Shown here piece by piece: positions 33,459 through 45,900 of a DNA stretch of 64,000 nt. The position numbers and the translations under genes were made by a program. The notes under the pieces are model-generated. The model did not search any database. It was not told where the DNA came from and was given only the letters and a program-made list of their open reading frames with translations. Source of the DNA: UMGS1889 sp964540575 (lineage in GTDB: Bacteria > Bacillota > Clostridia > Oscillospirales > Ruminococcaceae); assembly GCA_964540575.1 (NCBI GenBank), contig CAZINI010000002.1:1-64000 (forward strand), given 5' to 3'. The first letter of the stretch is position 1; each line of letters starts with the position of its first letter.

Positions 33459-35519
33459 TTATTTATTTGGTAAAAAATCAGCTTTTAATGTTGTTCTGCG
33501 GATAGCCCCGTCAAAAACATACAGCAGTCCGGGGAGAACGAAAAATACTATTGCAAGGGAAAATATTGCACCCACTCCCACAAACATTCCAAGCTGTGCA
33601 AGAAGTCCGTGAGTGGAAATATTTCCGAGGAGAAGTCCCACCACCGTAAGCACGCTGCCCGAGGTGAGAATTGAAACGGAAACTGTCCCGATCGTTTTCG
33701 GCACAGCTTCCTTTTTCGATATTTCACGGCGGAATTCCATATATCTGTCGGTCATAAGAATTGCATAATCCACCGTTGCACCAAGCTGAACGGAGCTTAT
33801 TATCAGGTATGCGATATAGAACACATAGCTGTCCTTGAAATACGGCAGAGAAAGGTTCAGCCATATTGCCGTTTCAATTGCAAGCACAAGTATAACGGGC
33901 AGCGACACCGACTTCATTGTAAGCAGAAGCACGATAAATACAGCACCTATTGCAATAAGATTTACTTTAATCATATCCTTTGTGACAGTGTCCATCAGGT
34001 CGTAAGTGCTTACGCCCTCGCCGGCAAGATAGTATTCGTCAGCATAACATTTTCCGCATATTTCACGGATATTTTCAACAAGCCGAAAGGTTTCCTTTCC
34101 CTCGTAATCGGCGTCAACGCTTATCACCATTCTGCTGTAATTTTCGGAACATAGCATTGAATATGTACCGCTGTCAAGATACTGCTCGGGAATTTCCGCT
34201 CCCACCGTATCCACATAGGAGATAATATCCTTTACCTGCGGTAAAGTCCGAAGCTCGTCGGACAGTTCCCTTTCTGTCCGGCGGCTAACCTTTGGAACAA
34301 GCACAACATAGGTGTCCTGCTTCCCGAAAACGTCCTCGATATTCGCCGTATCTGCACCGAGCTTTGTATCTTCGCCGAAAATATGGGACGAGCCGTAATA
34401 AAAATCGTTGGCATTTGAAGCAAGATAAACGGGGGCAATAATTACTGCAAAAACTATTGCCATAGGCAGCATAATTTTGCTGACTGTCTTGCCGAATTTG
34501 TCGAATTTCGGCACAAGCGGACGGTGACGGGTCCTGTCAAGCAGTTTGTATGTAAGCATTGTCAGACAGGGCATAAATATGAACACGCATATCAGGCTTA
34601 TTGCAACGCCCTTTGCAAGTGCAAAGCCCAAGTCGGGACCGATCTTGAAACGCATCAGACCGAGAGCGAGAAAGCCTATTACAGTGGTAAGTCCGCTTGA
34701 TAAGATTGAACTTGTGGATCTTGCCAAAGCTTCTGCCATAGCTTCCTTCGGACTTGAAAATTCCCTTCGTGTTTCCTCAAAGCGGTGCAGCAGAAACACG
34801 GAATAGTCCAGTGATACCGCCAGTTGGAGTATCATTCCTGCGGCGTTGGTGACGAAGCTTATCTCTCCGAAAATAATGTTGCTGCCTGCGTTTATCATCA
34901 GCGAAACGCCCAGTCCCGCCATGATTATAACAGGTTCTATCCAAGAATTTGTGGTGAGAAGCAGCACAATAATTACGAATATTACCGCAATAATTGTGAT
35001 AACCGATATTTCGCTGACGGTGCTTTCCGTTGCCACAGCCGTTGATACGGCAGAGCCTGTCATAGAATTTTCATCGCCGATAATATTCCGTATTTCATTT
35101 ACTGCTGACAGATTTTTCGCTTCGGAAACTGTTACCGTCAGAAGTGCATTTCCGTCTTTATAGTAAGCTTCAACCGTGTCGGCGTCCATAGTTTCAATGG
35201 GCTGCGTAATGTCACAGGAATCGTCCAGCCACATTACATCGTCAACGCCGTCCACATTGGCTATTTTAGCCTTGTAATCAAGCACCTGCGGAATGGTAAC
35301 GTCTTTCAGCATTACTCTTGCATTTGGTATGCCGCCGTCAAATTCACGCTCCATAATATCCAGCGAAACAGTGGAGCGGCTGTCGTCGGGGAGATAGTCG
35401 TTCATATCGTAATTTACGGGGATAAGCGGCTTGCATAACGCAAAAAATATTGTCAGTATCACGAAAACCGCCGCAATGACAACGGGGTGTGAAACTACCT
35501 TTTCATAAAACCTTTTCAT
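33459..35519 (-). CDS. MMPL/RND family transporter
   Basis: A 686-residue membrane protein built as two homologous halves, each with one membrane helix, a large outside loop and a bundle of about five helices. Markers are NYDMNDYLPDDS in the first loop, the SLDYSVFLLHRFEE and TVDYAILMTDRYMEF segments in the matching helix 4 of the two halves, and GLTTVIGFLAL / GSVLTVVGLLL after them. The family moves lipids, siderophores or hydrophobic drugs using the proton gradient. It overlaps the upstream small gene by 17 bases and is followed by the YhgE-like gene. Control by the divergent TetR-type gene is very likely from the shared promoter region, so it may be an efflux or envelope-lipid pump. Confidence 0.88.
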   Translation of the reverse strand: MKRFYEKVVSHPVVIAAVFVILTIFFALCKPLIPVNYDMNDYLPDDSRSTVSLDIMEREFDGGIPNARVMLKDVTIPQVLDYKAKIANVDGVDDVMWLDDSCDITQPIETMDADTVEAYYKDGNALLTVTVSEAKNLSAVNEIRNIIGDENSMTGSAVSTAVATESTVSEISVITIIAVIFVIIVLLLTTNSWIEPVIIMAGLGVSLMINAGSNIIFGEISFVTNAAGMILQLAVSLDYSVFLLHRFEETRREFSSPKEAMAEALARSTSSILSSGLTTVIGFLALGLMRFKIGPDLGFALAKGVAISLICVFIFMPCLTMLTYKLLDRTRHRPLVPKFDKFGKTVSKIMLPMAIVFAVIIAPVYLASNANDFYYGSSHIFGEDTKLGADTANIEDVFGKQDTYVVLVPKVSRRTERELSDELRTLPQVKDIISYVDTVGAEIPEQYLDSGTYSMLCSENYSRMVISVDADYEGKETFRLVENIREICGKCYADEYYLAGEGVSTYDLMDTVTKDMIKVNLIAIGAVFIVLLLTMKSVSLPVILVLAIETAIWLNLSLPYFKDSYVFYIAYLIISSVQLGATVDYAILMTDRYMEFRREISKKEAVPKTIGTVSVSILTSGSVLTVVGLLLGNISTHGLLAQLGMFVGVGAIFSLAIVFFVLPGLLYVFDGAIRRTTLKADFLPNK

Positions 35520-35832
35520 TCTCGCAAATGACCTCCTTTATTATTCCCTGCATAAGCAGCCTTGTTTTGCCGTCATACAGAGTGATTTCAAGCTTATGGG
35601 GATAGATATATCCGTCGCCGTGAAAATCATAGCTGCTGACAAGGGTTTTCAGCGTTCCGCTTATATAGCATTTGCCGTTTGGTTCTACATTTGCAAGATA
35701 AGGATTTTTTTCATCCAATATCTCGATATATCCGCTTTCGGAATTGCTGCTTTCTTCGGTGTAACGTATCAGCGTTCCTTTTTTTAAGCCCATAGGAGTA
35801 TCGAGAATTATGCTGTATGTATACTTTTTCAT
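35503..35832 (-). CDS. Small protein encoded with the MMPL transporter
   Basis: A 109-residue protein, beta-rich, with no signal peptide or membrane segment. It reads like a small barrel or sandwich (YSIILDTPMGLKKGTLIRY, YISGTLKTL, HKLEITLYDGKTRLLMQGII). The start MKKYTYSIILD has AAAGGCGG upstream; a longer frame to 35898 would begin upstream of the predicted promoter and is rejected. As first gene of the pump operon it may be a cytosolic accessory or sensor protein. No family was recognised. Confidence 0.65.
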   Translation of the reverse strand: MKKYTYSIILDTPMGLKKGTLIRYTEESSNSESGYIEILDEKNPYLANVEPNGKCYISGTLKTLVSSYDFHGDGYIYPHKLEITLYDGKTRLLMQGIIKEVICENEKVL

Positions 35833-36012
35833 ATTAGACCGCCTTTGCCGTTTGATGATATAAATATAGTTCATACGGAATAAAAATAAAATGGTCAATT
35901 TCGGGACGGTGTGTAAAATACGGACAAATGTCCCGAATTGACGGTCAAATCAAGGGGATTGACCGTTGAATTTTTTGACGGACAGCTGTATAATAAAATC
36001 GGAGGCGATATA
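35833..36012. promoter_or_regulatory. Divergent promoter and operator region for TetR gene and MMPL operon
   Basis: Rightward promoter: TTGAAT (35966-35971), 17 bases, TATAAT (35989-35994). Leftward promoter: TTGACC (complement of 35893-35898), 17 bases, TATGAA. Two inverted repeats overlie them. GTCAATTTCGGGAC (35894-35907) matches GTCCCGAATTGAC (35930-35942), and ACGGTCAA (35941-35948) matches TTGACCGT (35959-35966) next to the rightward -35. They are good candidates for operators of the adjacent TetR-type regulator, allowing auto-repression and pump repression together. Confidence 0.6.
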
Positions 36013-36582
36013 GTGAAACACGAAGTAACAAGTATGTACACAAAAAAAGCTCTGTCCGAATCGCTGAAACGATTTATGCAGACAAAGCCTTTTTCAAAAA
36101 TAACGGTAAGCGAAATTATCAATGACTGCGGACTCAACCGCAAGACCTTTTATTATCATTTTGCAGACACGAGAGATCTGCTGAAATGGACATTTGAACA
36201 GGAAGCCATCGAAGTCGTCAAAAGCTTCGACCTGCTTATTGACTATGAGGATGCTATTTTATTCGTAATGGATTATCTCGAAAAAAATCAGCATATGTTA
36301 AACTGCGTTTATGACTCCGTAGGACGTGACGAGCTGAAAATTTTTCTGTATAATGATTTTTTTGAAATTGGAAATATGATAGTTTCAAGTGCGGAAAAAG
36401 CAGTGGGGGTGCAGCTGTCCGAGGATTACAAACGGCTTGTGGTAACCTTTTATACAGAGGGAATTGCAGGCATAATCATTGAGTGGATGAAGGGCGGGAT
36501 AAAGTTAGACAAGGCTGACACTGTAAAATATATAAGCAGTATTTTCAGAAACGGTCTGCCTGCTATAATAAAAAATATATAA
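36013..36582 (+). CDS. TetR/AcrR-type transcriptional regulator
   Basis: 189 residues from the GTG at 36013, which lies eight bases after GGAGG and just downstream of the predicted TATAAT. The longer frame from 35938 would start upstream of that promoter. A TetR helix-turn-helix is at about 10-55 (ALSESLKRFMQTKPFSKITVSEIINDCGLNRKTFYYHF pattern), followed by a helical ligand-binding part that ends like the DhaS-type TetR C-terminal domain (FYTEGIAGIIIEWMKGG). It is transcribed away from the MMPL operon and probably represses it and itself through the inverted repeats in between. The inducer is unknown. Confidence 0.85.
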   Translation: MKHEVTSMYTKKALSESLKRFMQTKPFSKITVSEIINDCGLNRKTFYYHFADTRDLLKWTFEQEAIEVVKSFDLLIDYEDAILFVMDYLEKNQHMLNCVYDSVGRDELKIFLYNDFFEIGNMIVSSAEKAVGVQLSEDYKRLVVTFYTEGIAGIIIEWMKGGIKLDKADTVKYISSIFRNGLPAIIKNI

Positions 36583-36669
36583 TTGGAAAAAGGCAGAGCA
36601 AATTGTCCTTCCTCGCAGAAATTGGAGAAGGACGCCTAAACACATCATTTGCAAAGCAGATATTATAAT

Positions 36670-36759
36670 ACTAATTCCTACTCTCCTTATAGACAGAGTC
36701 TATAAGGAGAGCCGCCTAAAAGGCGGCAAGTCAAAACCTGCGGTTTTGACGGAAATAGT
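36670..36759 (+). repeat. Full copy of the 90-bp palindromic repeat
   Basis: It has the same length, orientation and three hairpins as 7452-7541, bounded by ACTAATTCC and GGAAATAGT. The rest of the 36583-36944 gap holds a weak GTCCTTC/GAAGGAC hairpin near 36603-36631 (possible terminator of the TetR gene) and a possible decayed CRISPR repeat at 36892-36908. I see no gene in it. Confidence 0.8.
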
Positions 36760-36944
36760 ATAAGCAAACAGGCTGCTACAACGCTGCGAAATGTACAGAG
36801 AGGTTATTATTTCTGCAATGATTTTTTTATAAATCTCTCGTTTTTTTCTTTAATGAGTTTTCGGGATTATCATGTTTCAGGAGCGGGGAATATTTCCAAA
36901 TGGGTGACCTCTGCTGACAGTTCGCTGGTTATTTCCACATTTCT

Positions 36945-39900
36945 GTTTCAATCCACACCCTACAAAGGGGGTGACTGTGTATGCGAGCTGCTTTTTCATA
37001 ATAATGGTCATTTCAATCCACACCCCCACAAAGGGGATGACTGGGACGCACGTTTCGGCGGAATACGGAATACACGAATTTCAATCCACACCCCCACAAA
37101 GGGGGTGACATTTTTATGTACAGTTTAAAAAAATCACTATTGAATTTCAATCCACACCCCCACAAAGGGGGTGACCTTATGGTCAGAATGGGTGTGACTG
37201 TCATTGATATATTTCAATCCACACCCCCACAAAGGGGGTGACCTTTCTAAGATAAGCGATGGTTCCTTTATTAAGATTTCAATCCACACCCCCACAAAGG
37301 GGGTGACACAAGATGCTCTCAGAGAAGATAGCGATGTTCCTATTTCAATCCACACCCCCACAAAGGGGGGTGACCTCAGTGCCATCTTTGATCACCCGCT
37401 TCTTAATGTCATTTCAATCCACACCCCCACAAAGGGGGTGACAATTGCGGCGGTTACGGCGGTTGCGTCCTATGTATTTCAATCCACACCCCCACAAAGG
37501 GGGTGACGTGACGCATTGCAGCAAATAGCAGCAGCAAGAGATTTCAATCCACACCCCCACAAAGGGGGTGACTCAACGCAAAACATATTCCGACGGCACG
37601 GTTGACATTTCAATCCACACCCCCACAAAGGGGGTGACCAATTGCCGCAAACGGTGATTTTATAATCACGGCATTTCAATCCACACCCCCACAAAGGGGG
37701 TGACACAACAGCGGGCGTTAATACCGTAGCATTCAACATTTCAATCCACACCCCCACAAAGGGGGTGACAGGATTTTATTGTACAAAAGACTAAATCCAG
37801 ATAAATTTCAATCCACACCCCCACAAAGGGGGTGACTTTCCGCATTTATCTCGGGAGCAGTTATCGGGTATTTCAATCCACACCCCCACAAAGGGGGTGA
37901 CGATCGGGCAGCTCCGTACACGCACATACAACGATATTTCAATCCACACCCCCACAAAGGGGGTGACGATCGGGCAGCTCCGTACACGCACATACAACGA
38001 TATTTCAATCCACACCCCCACAAAGGGGGTGACAGTTTGTGCCGAATTTCAAGCTGTTTATCAACACATTTCAATCCACACCCCCACAAAGGGGGTGACA
38101 CGGGCTGGCGGCGGTAGATTACAGGCTATTCAATTTCAATCCACACCCCCACAAAGGGGGTGACAATGATATTCCAAAGCTTAGAAGTCTTTTTCAACAT
38201 TTCAATCCACACCCCCACAAAGGGGGTGACGGTATCTGCGATTATGGATATATTCGGGTGCGAAATTTCAATCCACACCCCCACAAAGGGGGTGACCCGA
38301 AATAGTAATCTTATCGCAATGTTTTTTTATATTTCAATCCACACCCCCACAAAGGGGGTGACGCGGCGGAGCTGTTTACGAGGCTGAAATTGTCGATTTC
38401 AATCCACACCCCCACAAAGGGGGTGACCTACTAGTATCGTAAAGGGGGCGGGCGCATGATGATTTCAATCCACACCCCCACAAAGGGGGTGACCAAGGGC
38501 ATTTTCGATGCTATTTGCTCCCTTCGTATTTCAATCCACACCCCCACAAAGGGGGTGACTTTGTGTGTTTTTATATATTTATCAAACTGTTGATTTCAAT
38601 CCACACCCCCACAAAGGGGGTGACTCGGGCGGGGAGTTTTTTTGTTTAATATATACCTATTTCAATCCACACCCCCACAAAGGGGGTGACAGAAGGTCGA
38701 TTTGCTGCTTAATCACGACAAGTCATTTCAATCCACACCCCCACAAAGGGGGTGACCATCGTTCGGCAGTTCTACGCCTTTGGCGGGATTATTTCAATCC
38801 ACACCCCCACAAAGGGGGTGACGGTGCTGCTCTGACTGCGGCGGGCGGATATGTGGTATTTCAATCCACACCCCCACAAAGGGGGTGACCTTTACCCGCA
38901 TTTTACGGTTGGATATGGATAAAATTTCAATCCACACCCCCACAAAGGGGGTGACGAGCCTTTGCTTCCCGATAGCAGTCGGGGCAAGTATATTTCAATC
39001 CACACCCCCACAAAGGGGGTGACTTTTAGGGCGTGAAAATTGCACGTCATTAGATTTATTTCAATCCACACCCCCACAAAGGGGGTGACAATAGAATCAT
39101 CTATAGAGATGAATCCAATAGCCATTTCAATCCACACCCCCACAAAGGGGGTGACTGTTGATTTACCGCTTCCGCTATGACCTAAAATATTTCAATCCAC
39201 ACCCCCACAAAGGGGGTGACGTTTAACGTAATTTATACCTAAATTGTGTTCAAACATTTCAATCCACACCCCCACAAAGGGGGTGACTTGCAACGTCGTA
39301 ATTGTACAACGGTATAGTCTATTTCAATCCACACCCCCACAAAGGGGGTGACTAACCCCATTCGGGTTCGTTGCTCCCATTCAAAACATTTCAATCCACA
39401 CCCCCACAAAGGGGGTGACTCAACGGGCAGTCTTAACGAAATGTTAGAAGCACAATTTCAATCCACACCCCCACAAAGGGGGTGACAAAAAAGTGATTTT
39501 CGGGGGTTTTGGTTTTTATGATTTCAATCCACACCCCCACAAAGGGGGTGACTGAAAAGGTCAAAACGATCGGAAAACTGCTTGACATTTCAATCCACAC
39601 CCCCACAAAGGGGGTGACGTGCGTCTGTGGGCGTTTTATACTCTACTCATTAATTTCAATCCACACCCCCACAAAGGGGGTGACTTTATGCCCGCTTCAT
39701 ATTCCTGTTCGGTTTTGCATTTCAATCCACACCCCCACAAAGGGGGTGACGCCGCGTTTTTGATTAATGATAAAATCGGAAACGTCATTTCAATCCACAC
39801 CCCCACAAAGGGGGTGACTTTAACGGTGTCGTGTCCGTTCGATTGCGTCGTATTTCAATCCACACCCCCACAAAGGGGGTGACTTGCTTTTATCGTCTAG

Positions 39901-42900
39901 CATTATGAAATTTTCAAATTTCAATCCACACCCCCACAAAGGGGGTGACCTAAGAAACTATCTATCGGGACGACTATTGACCAATTTCAATCCACACCCC
40001 CACAAAGGGGGTGACTCTAACACTTCCGTTGAAATGCAGCTGAATGAGCGATTTCAATCCACACCCCCACAAAGGGGGTGACCGACGGGATTTTCACCCC
40101 CTTTCGCCCCCAACTTATTTCAATCCACACCCCCACAAAGGGGGTGACTTTTTGTTTTGCGATAAAAAGGAAACGGCAAAAAATTTCAATCCACACCCCC
40201 ACAAAGGGGGTGACGAAAATTATAAAAATTGCAGTCAAATGCAGAAAGATTTCAATCCACACCCCCACAAAGGGGGTGACAATATCTCATTGAGGAGGCG
40301 AAAAAACGTGGAGAAATTTCAATCCACACCCCCACAAAGGGGGTGACTCATCGCAAAATCGCTGTCAGCGATGACCGATATTTCAATCCACACCCCCACA
40401 AAGGGGGTGACTTATCTTTTGTGACCTGTCAACGCCTAAAAACTTATTTCAATCCACACCCCCACAAAGGGGGTGACGGAAGCAGCTCCCGAATTCGGGG
40501 AACTGCTTGATATTTCAATCCACACCCCCACAAAGGGGGTGACACTGTTCCGACAGGCACGGGAAACGCCGTAGTGGATTTCAATCCACACCCCCACAAA
40601 GGGGGTGACTGCCGTCCGATATTCCCGCAAGAAAATCGTCAAAGATTTCAATCCACACCCCCACAAAGGGGGTGACCTCTCAAACAGGCGTTGGAAAGTT
40701 TCAATTTTTTATTTCAATCCACACCCCCACAAAGGGGGTGACTTTATAACAAACTAATTTTGGAGGTCTTGTAATATTTCAATCCACACCCCCACAAAGG
40801 GGGTGACCCGTCCGCAAGGCTCTCAATTTTGAGGGTGTCGGATTTCAATCCACACCCCCACAAAGGGGGTGACTATGATCGTGTTTTTTGTCATAGCACG
40901 TTAACCATTTCAATCCACACCCCCACAAAGGGGGTGACGGCGGGTTATGGTTTTCGGATCACATTTTCAAACGATTTCATCCACACCCCCACAAAGGGGG
41001 TGACCTGCTTTTGCCGATTATATTTCGGGATTTTCCGAATTTCAATCCACACCCCCACAAAGGGGGTGACTTTGCCCTGGAAGAGGGCTATCTGCTTTGT
41101 AGCCATTTCAATCCACACCCCCACAAAGGGGGTGACGACCACAGATCGGGGGGGGAACAAATTTTTCAATTTCAATCCACACCCCCACAAAGGGGGTGAC
41201 AAGGGCTTCGCCCCGCTGCCGCGGGGCTGGGGGGTATTTCAATCCACACCCCCACAAAGGGGGTGACGCAGCAGAGCGAGCAACGCCGCAAAACAGCGGT
41301 AATTTCAATCCACACCCCCACAAAGGGGGTGACAACGGCATCTACGGACAGATTGAAATCATTGATATTTCAATCCACACCCCCACAAAGGGGGTGACAT
41401 TTCTCTATGATTTTTGTTTAAATAATCAAATGATTTCAATCCACACCCCCACAAAGGGGGTGACCGTGTATCGGGTGCAATATGTATATTTTGAGGTCGA
41501 TTTCAATCCACACCCCCACAAAGGGGGTGACAGGGTGTAAGATACGACAGAAAATCGGGTAATTGGATTTCAATCCACACCCCCACAAAGGGGGTGACGC
41601 ATGAAGAACGCAATCATCGGAAAACATAAGTGCATTTCAATCCACACCCCCACAAAGGGGGTGACAAAATGGCTGGAAGCGGAAACAGATTCCGAAATAA
41701 TTTCAATCCACACCCCCACAAAGGGGGTGACAATTACGCCTATAAACAGTCGTGCAAATTGTTGATTTCAATCCACACCCCCACAAAGGGGGTGACTTAC
41801 AACGTTACCCGTTGGGTTCAGACCGTCGGAATTTCAATCCACACCCCCACAAAGGGGGTGACAAACAGCAATTCGGTGTTAGTATCATAGATAAAAATTT
41901 CAATCCACACCCCCACAAAGGGGGTGACCTGAACAGCCTGTTGAAGAAGATAAGCCTGTAAGAAATTTCAATCCACACCCCCACAAAGGGGGTGACCACT
42001 TGCACACCTTTTACAAATGTCAATCTTTAAATTTCAATCCACACCCCCACAAAGGGGGTGACTATTCTTAATGCCTTTAAGTATATTTGGAGGTCGATTT
42101 CAATCCACACCCCCACAAAGGGGGTGACGCACCGTTGCGGACAAACTCAATAGGCTGATTGTATTTCAATCCACACCCCCACAAAGGGGGTGACACTGGT
42201 GCTTTGAAGATGGCGTTTATTTTTATGAAATTTCAATCCACACCCCCACAAAGGGGGTGACATCCGAACGGGAAGAAACATAGTCCCGTTCGGGCATTTC
42301 AATCCACACCCCCACAAAGGGGGTGACATGTAGCTCATGTTCAAGGCTTACGGCATCATCTGAATTTCAATCCACACCCCCACAAAGGGGGTGACCAAAT
42401 GTCAATAGGAGGATATATATGGATAAGCATTTCAATCCACACCCCCACAAAGGGGGTGACCGGTGAGTATGGCTCGCAAAGAGGTTTTCAAAGGGTATTT
42501 CAATCCACACCCCCACAAAGGGGGTGACTGAGGGCATTTCTTTTTATCAATGATTATCTCCATTTCAATCCACACCCCCACAAAGGGGGTGACAACTGCC
42601 TGTTCAAGATAAACTTCAACCTCCTTAATTTCAATCCACACCCCCACAAAGGGGGTGACCTACACCTCCCCGCAAAAATTACCCTTGACAAACTATTTCA
42701 ATCCACACCCCCACAAAGGGGGTGACCTGAGGCGTATCAACGTAATTTATGGCAGGTGCAAGATTTCAATCCACACCCCCACAAAGGGGGTGACCGAAGT
42801 GGAAAAGCTTGCGGGAGAGCATTTCATTATTTCAATCCACACCCCCACAAAGGGGGTGACTTATAATCTTGCGGACAACAGCAAGCAGAAAAAATTTCAA

Positions 42901-45900
42901 TCCACACCCCCACAAAGGGGGTGACAGCAATCACCGTTATATCAGATTATATCAAATAAATTTCAATCCACACCCCCACAAAGGGGGTGACTGTAACTTG
43001 CACGCCACCAATCGATTTTGGGGGGCATTTCAATCCACACCCCCACAAAGGGGGTGACCCAATCGATTTTGGGGGGCGAACAAAAATTTCGATTTCAATC
43101 CACACCCCCACAAAGGGGGTGACGGCTTCACGGGTACGCTTTACAAAGCATGTGCTTATTTCAATCCACACCCCCACAAAGGGGGTGACAAAGCTCAACG
43201 ATGATAAACTCAAAGCCGATAAGATTTCAATCCACACCCCCACAAAGGGGGTGACGAAGCGGAGGCTTATGCTGGCTATCGACAAGGAATTTCAATCCAC
43301 ACCCCCACAAAGGGGGTGACCGTATGGGCTTGAATGACGTGTTCCTTGATATTAAATTTCAATCCACACCCCCACAAAGGGGGTGACCGGCTAACTCCAA
43401 ATGTGGAGCATATTGATGTTAATTTCAATCCACACCCCCACAAAGGGGGTGACCTGAATGAGATTGTAGAAATTGAGCGCCATATCGGTATTTCAATCCA
43501 CACCCCCACAAAGGGGGTGACGTGGCAACAACTCTTGAAATAGGACCCTTTTCAATTTCAATCCACACCCCCACAAAGGGGGTGACTAAATCTATCAAAT
43601 AATCACTCCCTTTTTTGATAAAATTTCAATCCACACCCCCACAAAGGGGGTGACCCTTTTCAAGTCTGCTGTATACTGATTGTACTGTATTTCAATCCAC
43701 ACCCCCACAAAGGGGGTGACGCATCGGCTGGGGCGAGGATCTGGAGATAATCATTTCAATCCACACCCCCACAAAGGGGGTGACTGTATGTGAGATTGGA
43801 GAATGCGGAATGAGCAAAATTTCAATCCACACCCCCACAAAGGGGGTGACTTCCTTGTTTTGGGTGTCGTAGCTGCCGAATAAAATTTCAATCCACACCC
43901 CCACAAAGGGGGTGACTTGGAAATGATTTCGTTTCGTGACATCTCCAGAGAATTTCAATCCACACCCCCACAAAGGGGGTGACTCCTTGCTTTGGGTGTC
44001 GTAAGTGCCGAATAAAATTTCAATCCACACCCCCACAAAGGGGGTGACGGGCGGACTGTTGCCGATCTGATTGCAGACGAGATTTCAATCCACACCCCCA
44101 CAAAGGGGGTGACATTTCAATGTAATTATACACAAATATCTACACCATTTCAATCCACACCCCCACAAAGGGGGTGACCGTATGACTATGGACGAGCTTT
44201 GTGAGTTGATAATTTCAATCCACACCCCCACAAAGGGGGTGACTTGCAGGCAGTACACCGAGGAACAGGAGGACAGAATTTCAATCCACACCCCCACAAA
44301 GGGGGTGACGCTCTTACAAAGCCCGTTAAGTATGACAGATAAATTTCAATCCACACCCCCACAAAGGGGGTGACTCATAGCTGTTACAAGCCTGTCAGTT
44401 CCCTTGATATTTCAATCCACACCCCCACAAAGGGGGTGACCGCTGTTCCGTCTGCTGTTGGTGTATAGCCTGTAAATTTCAATCCACACCCCCACAAAGG
44501 GGGTGACCTCGGGAATTGTGTCATCTGTGAAGTCGTGAGTAAAATTTCAATCCACACCCCCACAAAGGGGGTGACGGTGGCCGCTTTATCATACCGAGCT
44601 TTCCCGTGTTCATTTCAATCCACACCCCCACAAAGGGGGTGACGTTTCCGAGGATCGGAGAATAGCAAGAGCAGAAAAATTTCAATCCACACCCCCACAA
44701 AGGGGGTGACATTACACATCTTTCCTCTTACAGGCTCAGAAAGCATTTCAATCCACACCCCCACAAAGGGGGTGACGGTAAACCTTATATATTTGTGGTA
44801 TAATTAATTCTATTTCAATCCACACCCCCACAAAGGGGGTGACCAGCTATTGAGCCAGTAGGCAAAACAAAGCAAGATTTCAATCCACACCCCCACAAAG
44901 GGGGTGACATAACGGTTTTAAAGCAACTTACAAAATATTGAAATTTCAATCCACACCCCCACAAAGGGGGTGACTCACAGCAGACGAATTAAGAGAGTTG
45001 ATTAAACAATTTCAATCCACACCCCCACAAAGGGGGTGACATGACAGGCTGATTGTGTTTTACAATTTCAATGATATTTCAATCCACACCCCCACAAAGG
45101 GGGTGACAATAAAAATATCATCGGGAGATAGCGGTATGAGGATTTCAATCCACACCCCCACAAAGGGGGTGACGGCCTGTTTAAGGCAGATATAGAGAAT
45201 GCGGGGGATTTCAATCCACACCCCCACAAAGGGGGTGACTTGGTACTTTAAGTGAGCCGGAACTGCTTAATAGAATTTCAATCCACACCCCCACAAAGGG
45301 GGTGACTGAGTACCCTTCTTCGTAGTGGACTTGCCCGAACATTTCAATCCACACCCCCACAAAGGGGGTGACAGTATGCAAATAGAGCTTAGATTTTGCA
45401 TAGTCAGCATTTCAATCCACACCCCCACAAAGGGGGTGACCTCGGACTTCGGCAGCCCGCCCGAAGGGATAAGCGATTTCAATCCACACCCCCACAAAGG
45501 GGGTGACGTCGGCGAGTTTTTAAAAGCTTGCATCACTGAGATTTCAATCCACACCCCCACAAAGGGGGTGACTATAGCTTTCGGAGTGGTTTCAAAAATT
45601 TTTCTTATTTCAATCCACACCCCCACAAAGGGGGTGACGCAGCAGCTACACCCGTAAGACACACGCTCAGAAATTTCAATCCACACCCCCACAAAGGGGG
45701 TGACGTGACTGCGAACAAAATGTGCTGTATCTCAGATATTTCAATCCACACCCCCACAAAGGGGGTGACCCTTGAATTTCTCAGGATAAGCACAATTTCT
45801 CGTTAAATTTCAATCCACACCCCCACAAAGGGGGTGACATCCGTTTGTTGGGCGACAGCGGCGGTTTGTATGAATTTCAATCCACACCCCCACAAAGGGG

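Noticed and set aside
35938..36012. 25 extra N-terminal codons for the TetR-type regulator
   Set aside because: They cover the inverted repeat and promoter. The GTG at 36013 has GGAGG at eight bases and directly precedes the helix-turn-helix.
44114..44122. ATTTCAATG right after a repeat, resembling a new repeat start
   Set aside because: Only the first eight bases match by chance; the rest is spacer sequence and spacing is otherwise normal.
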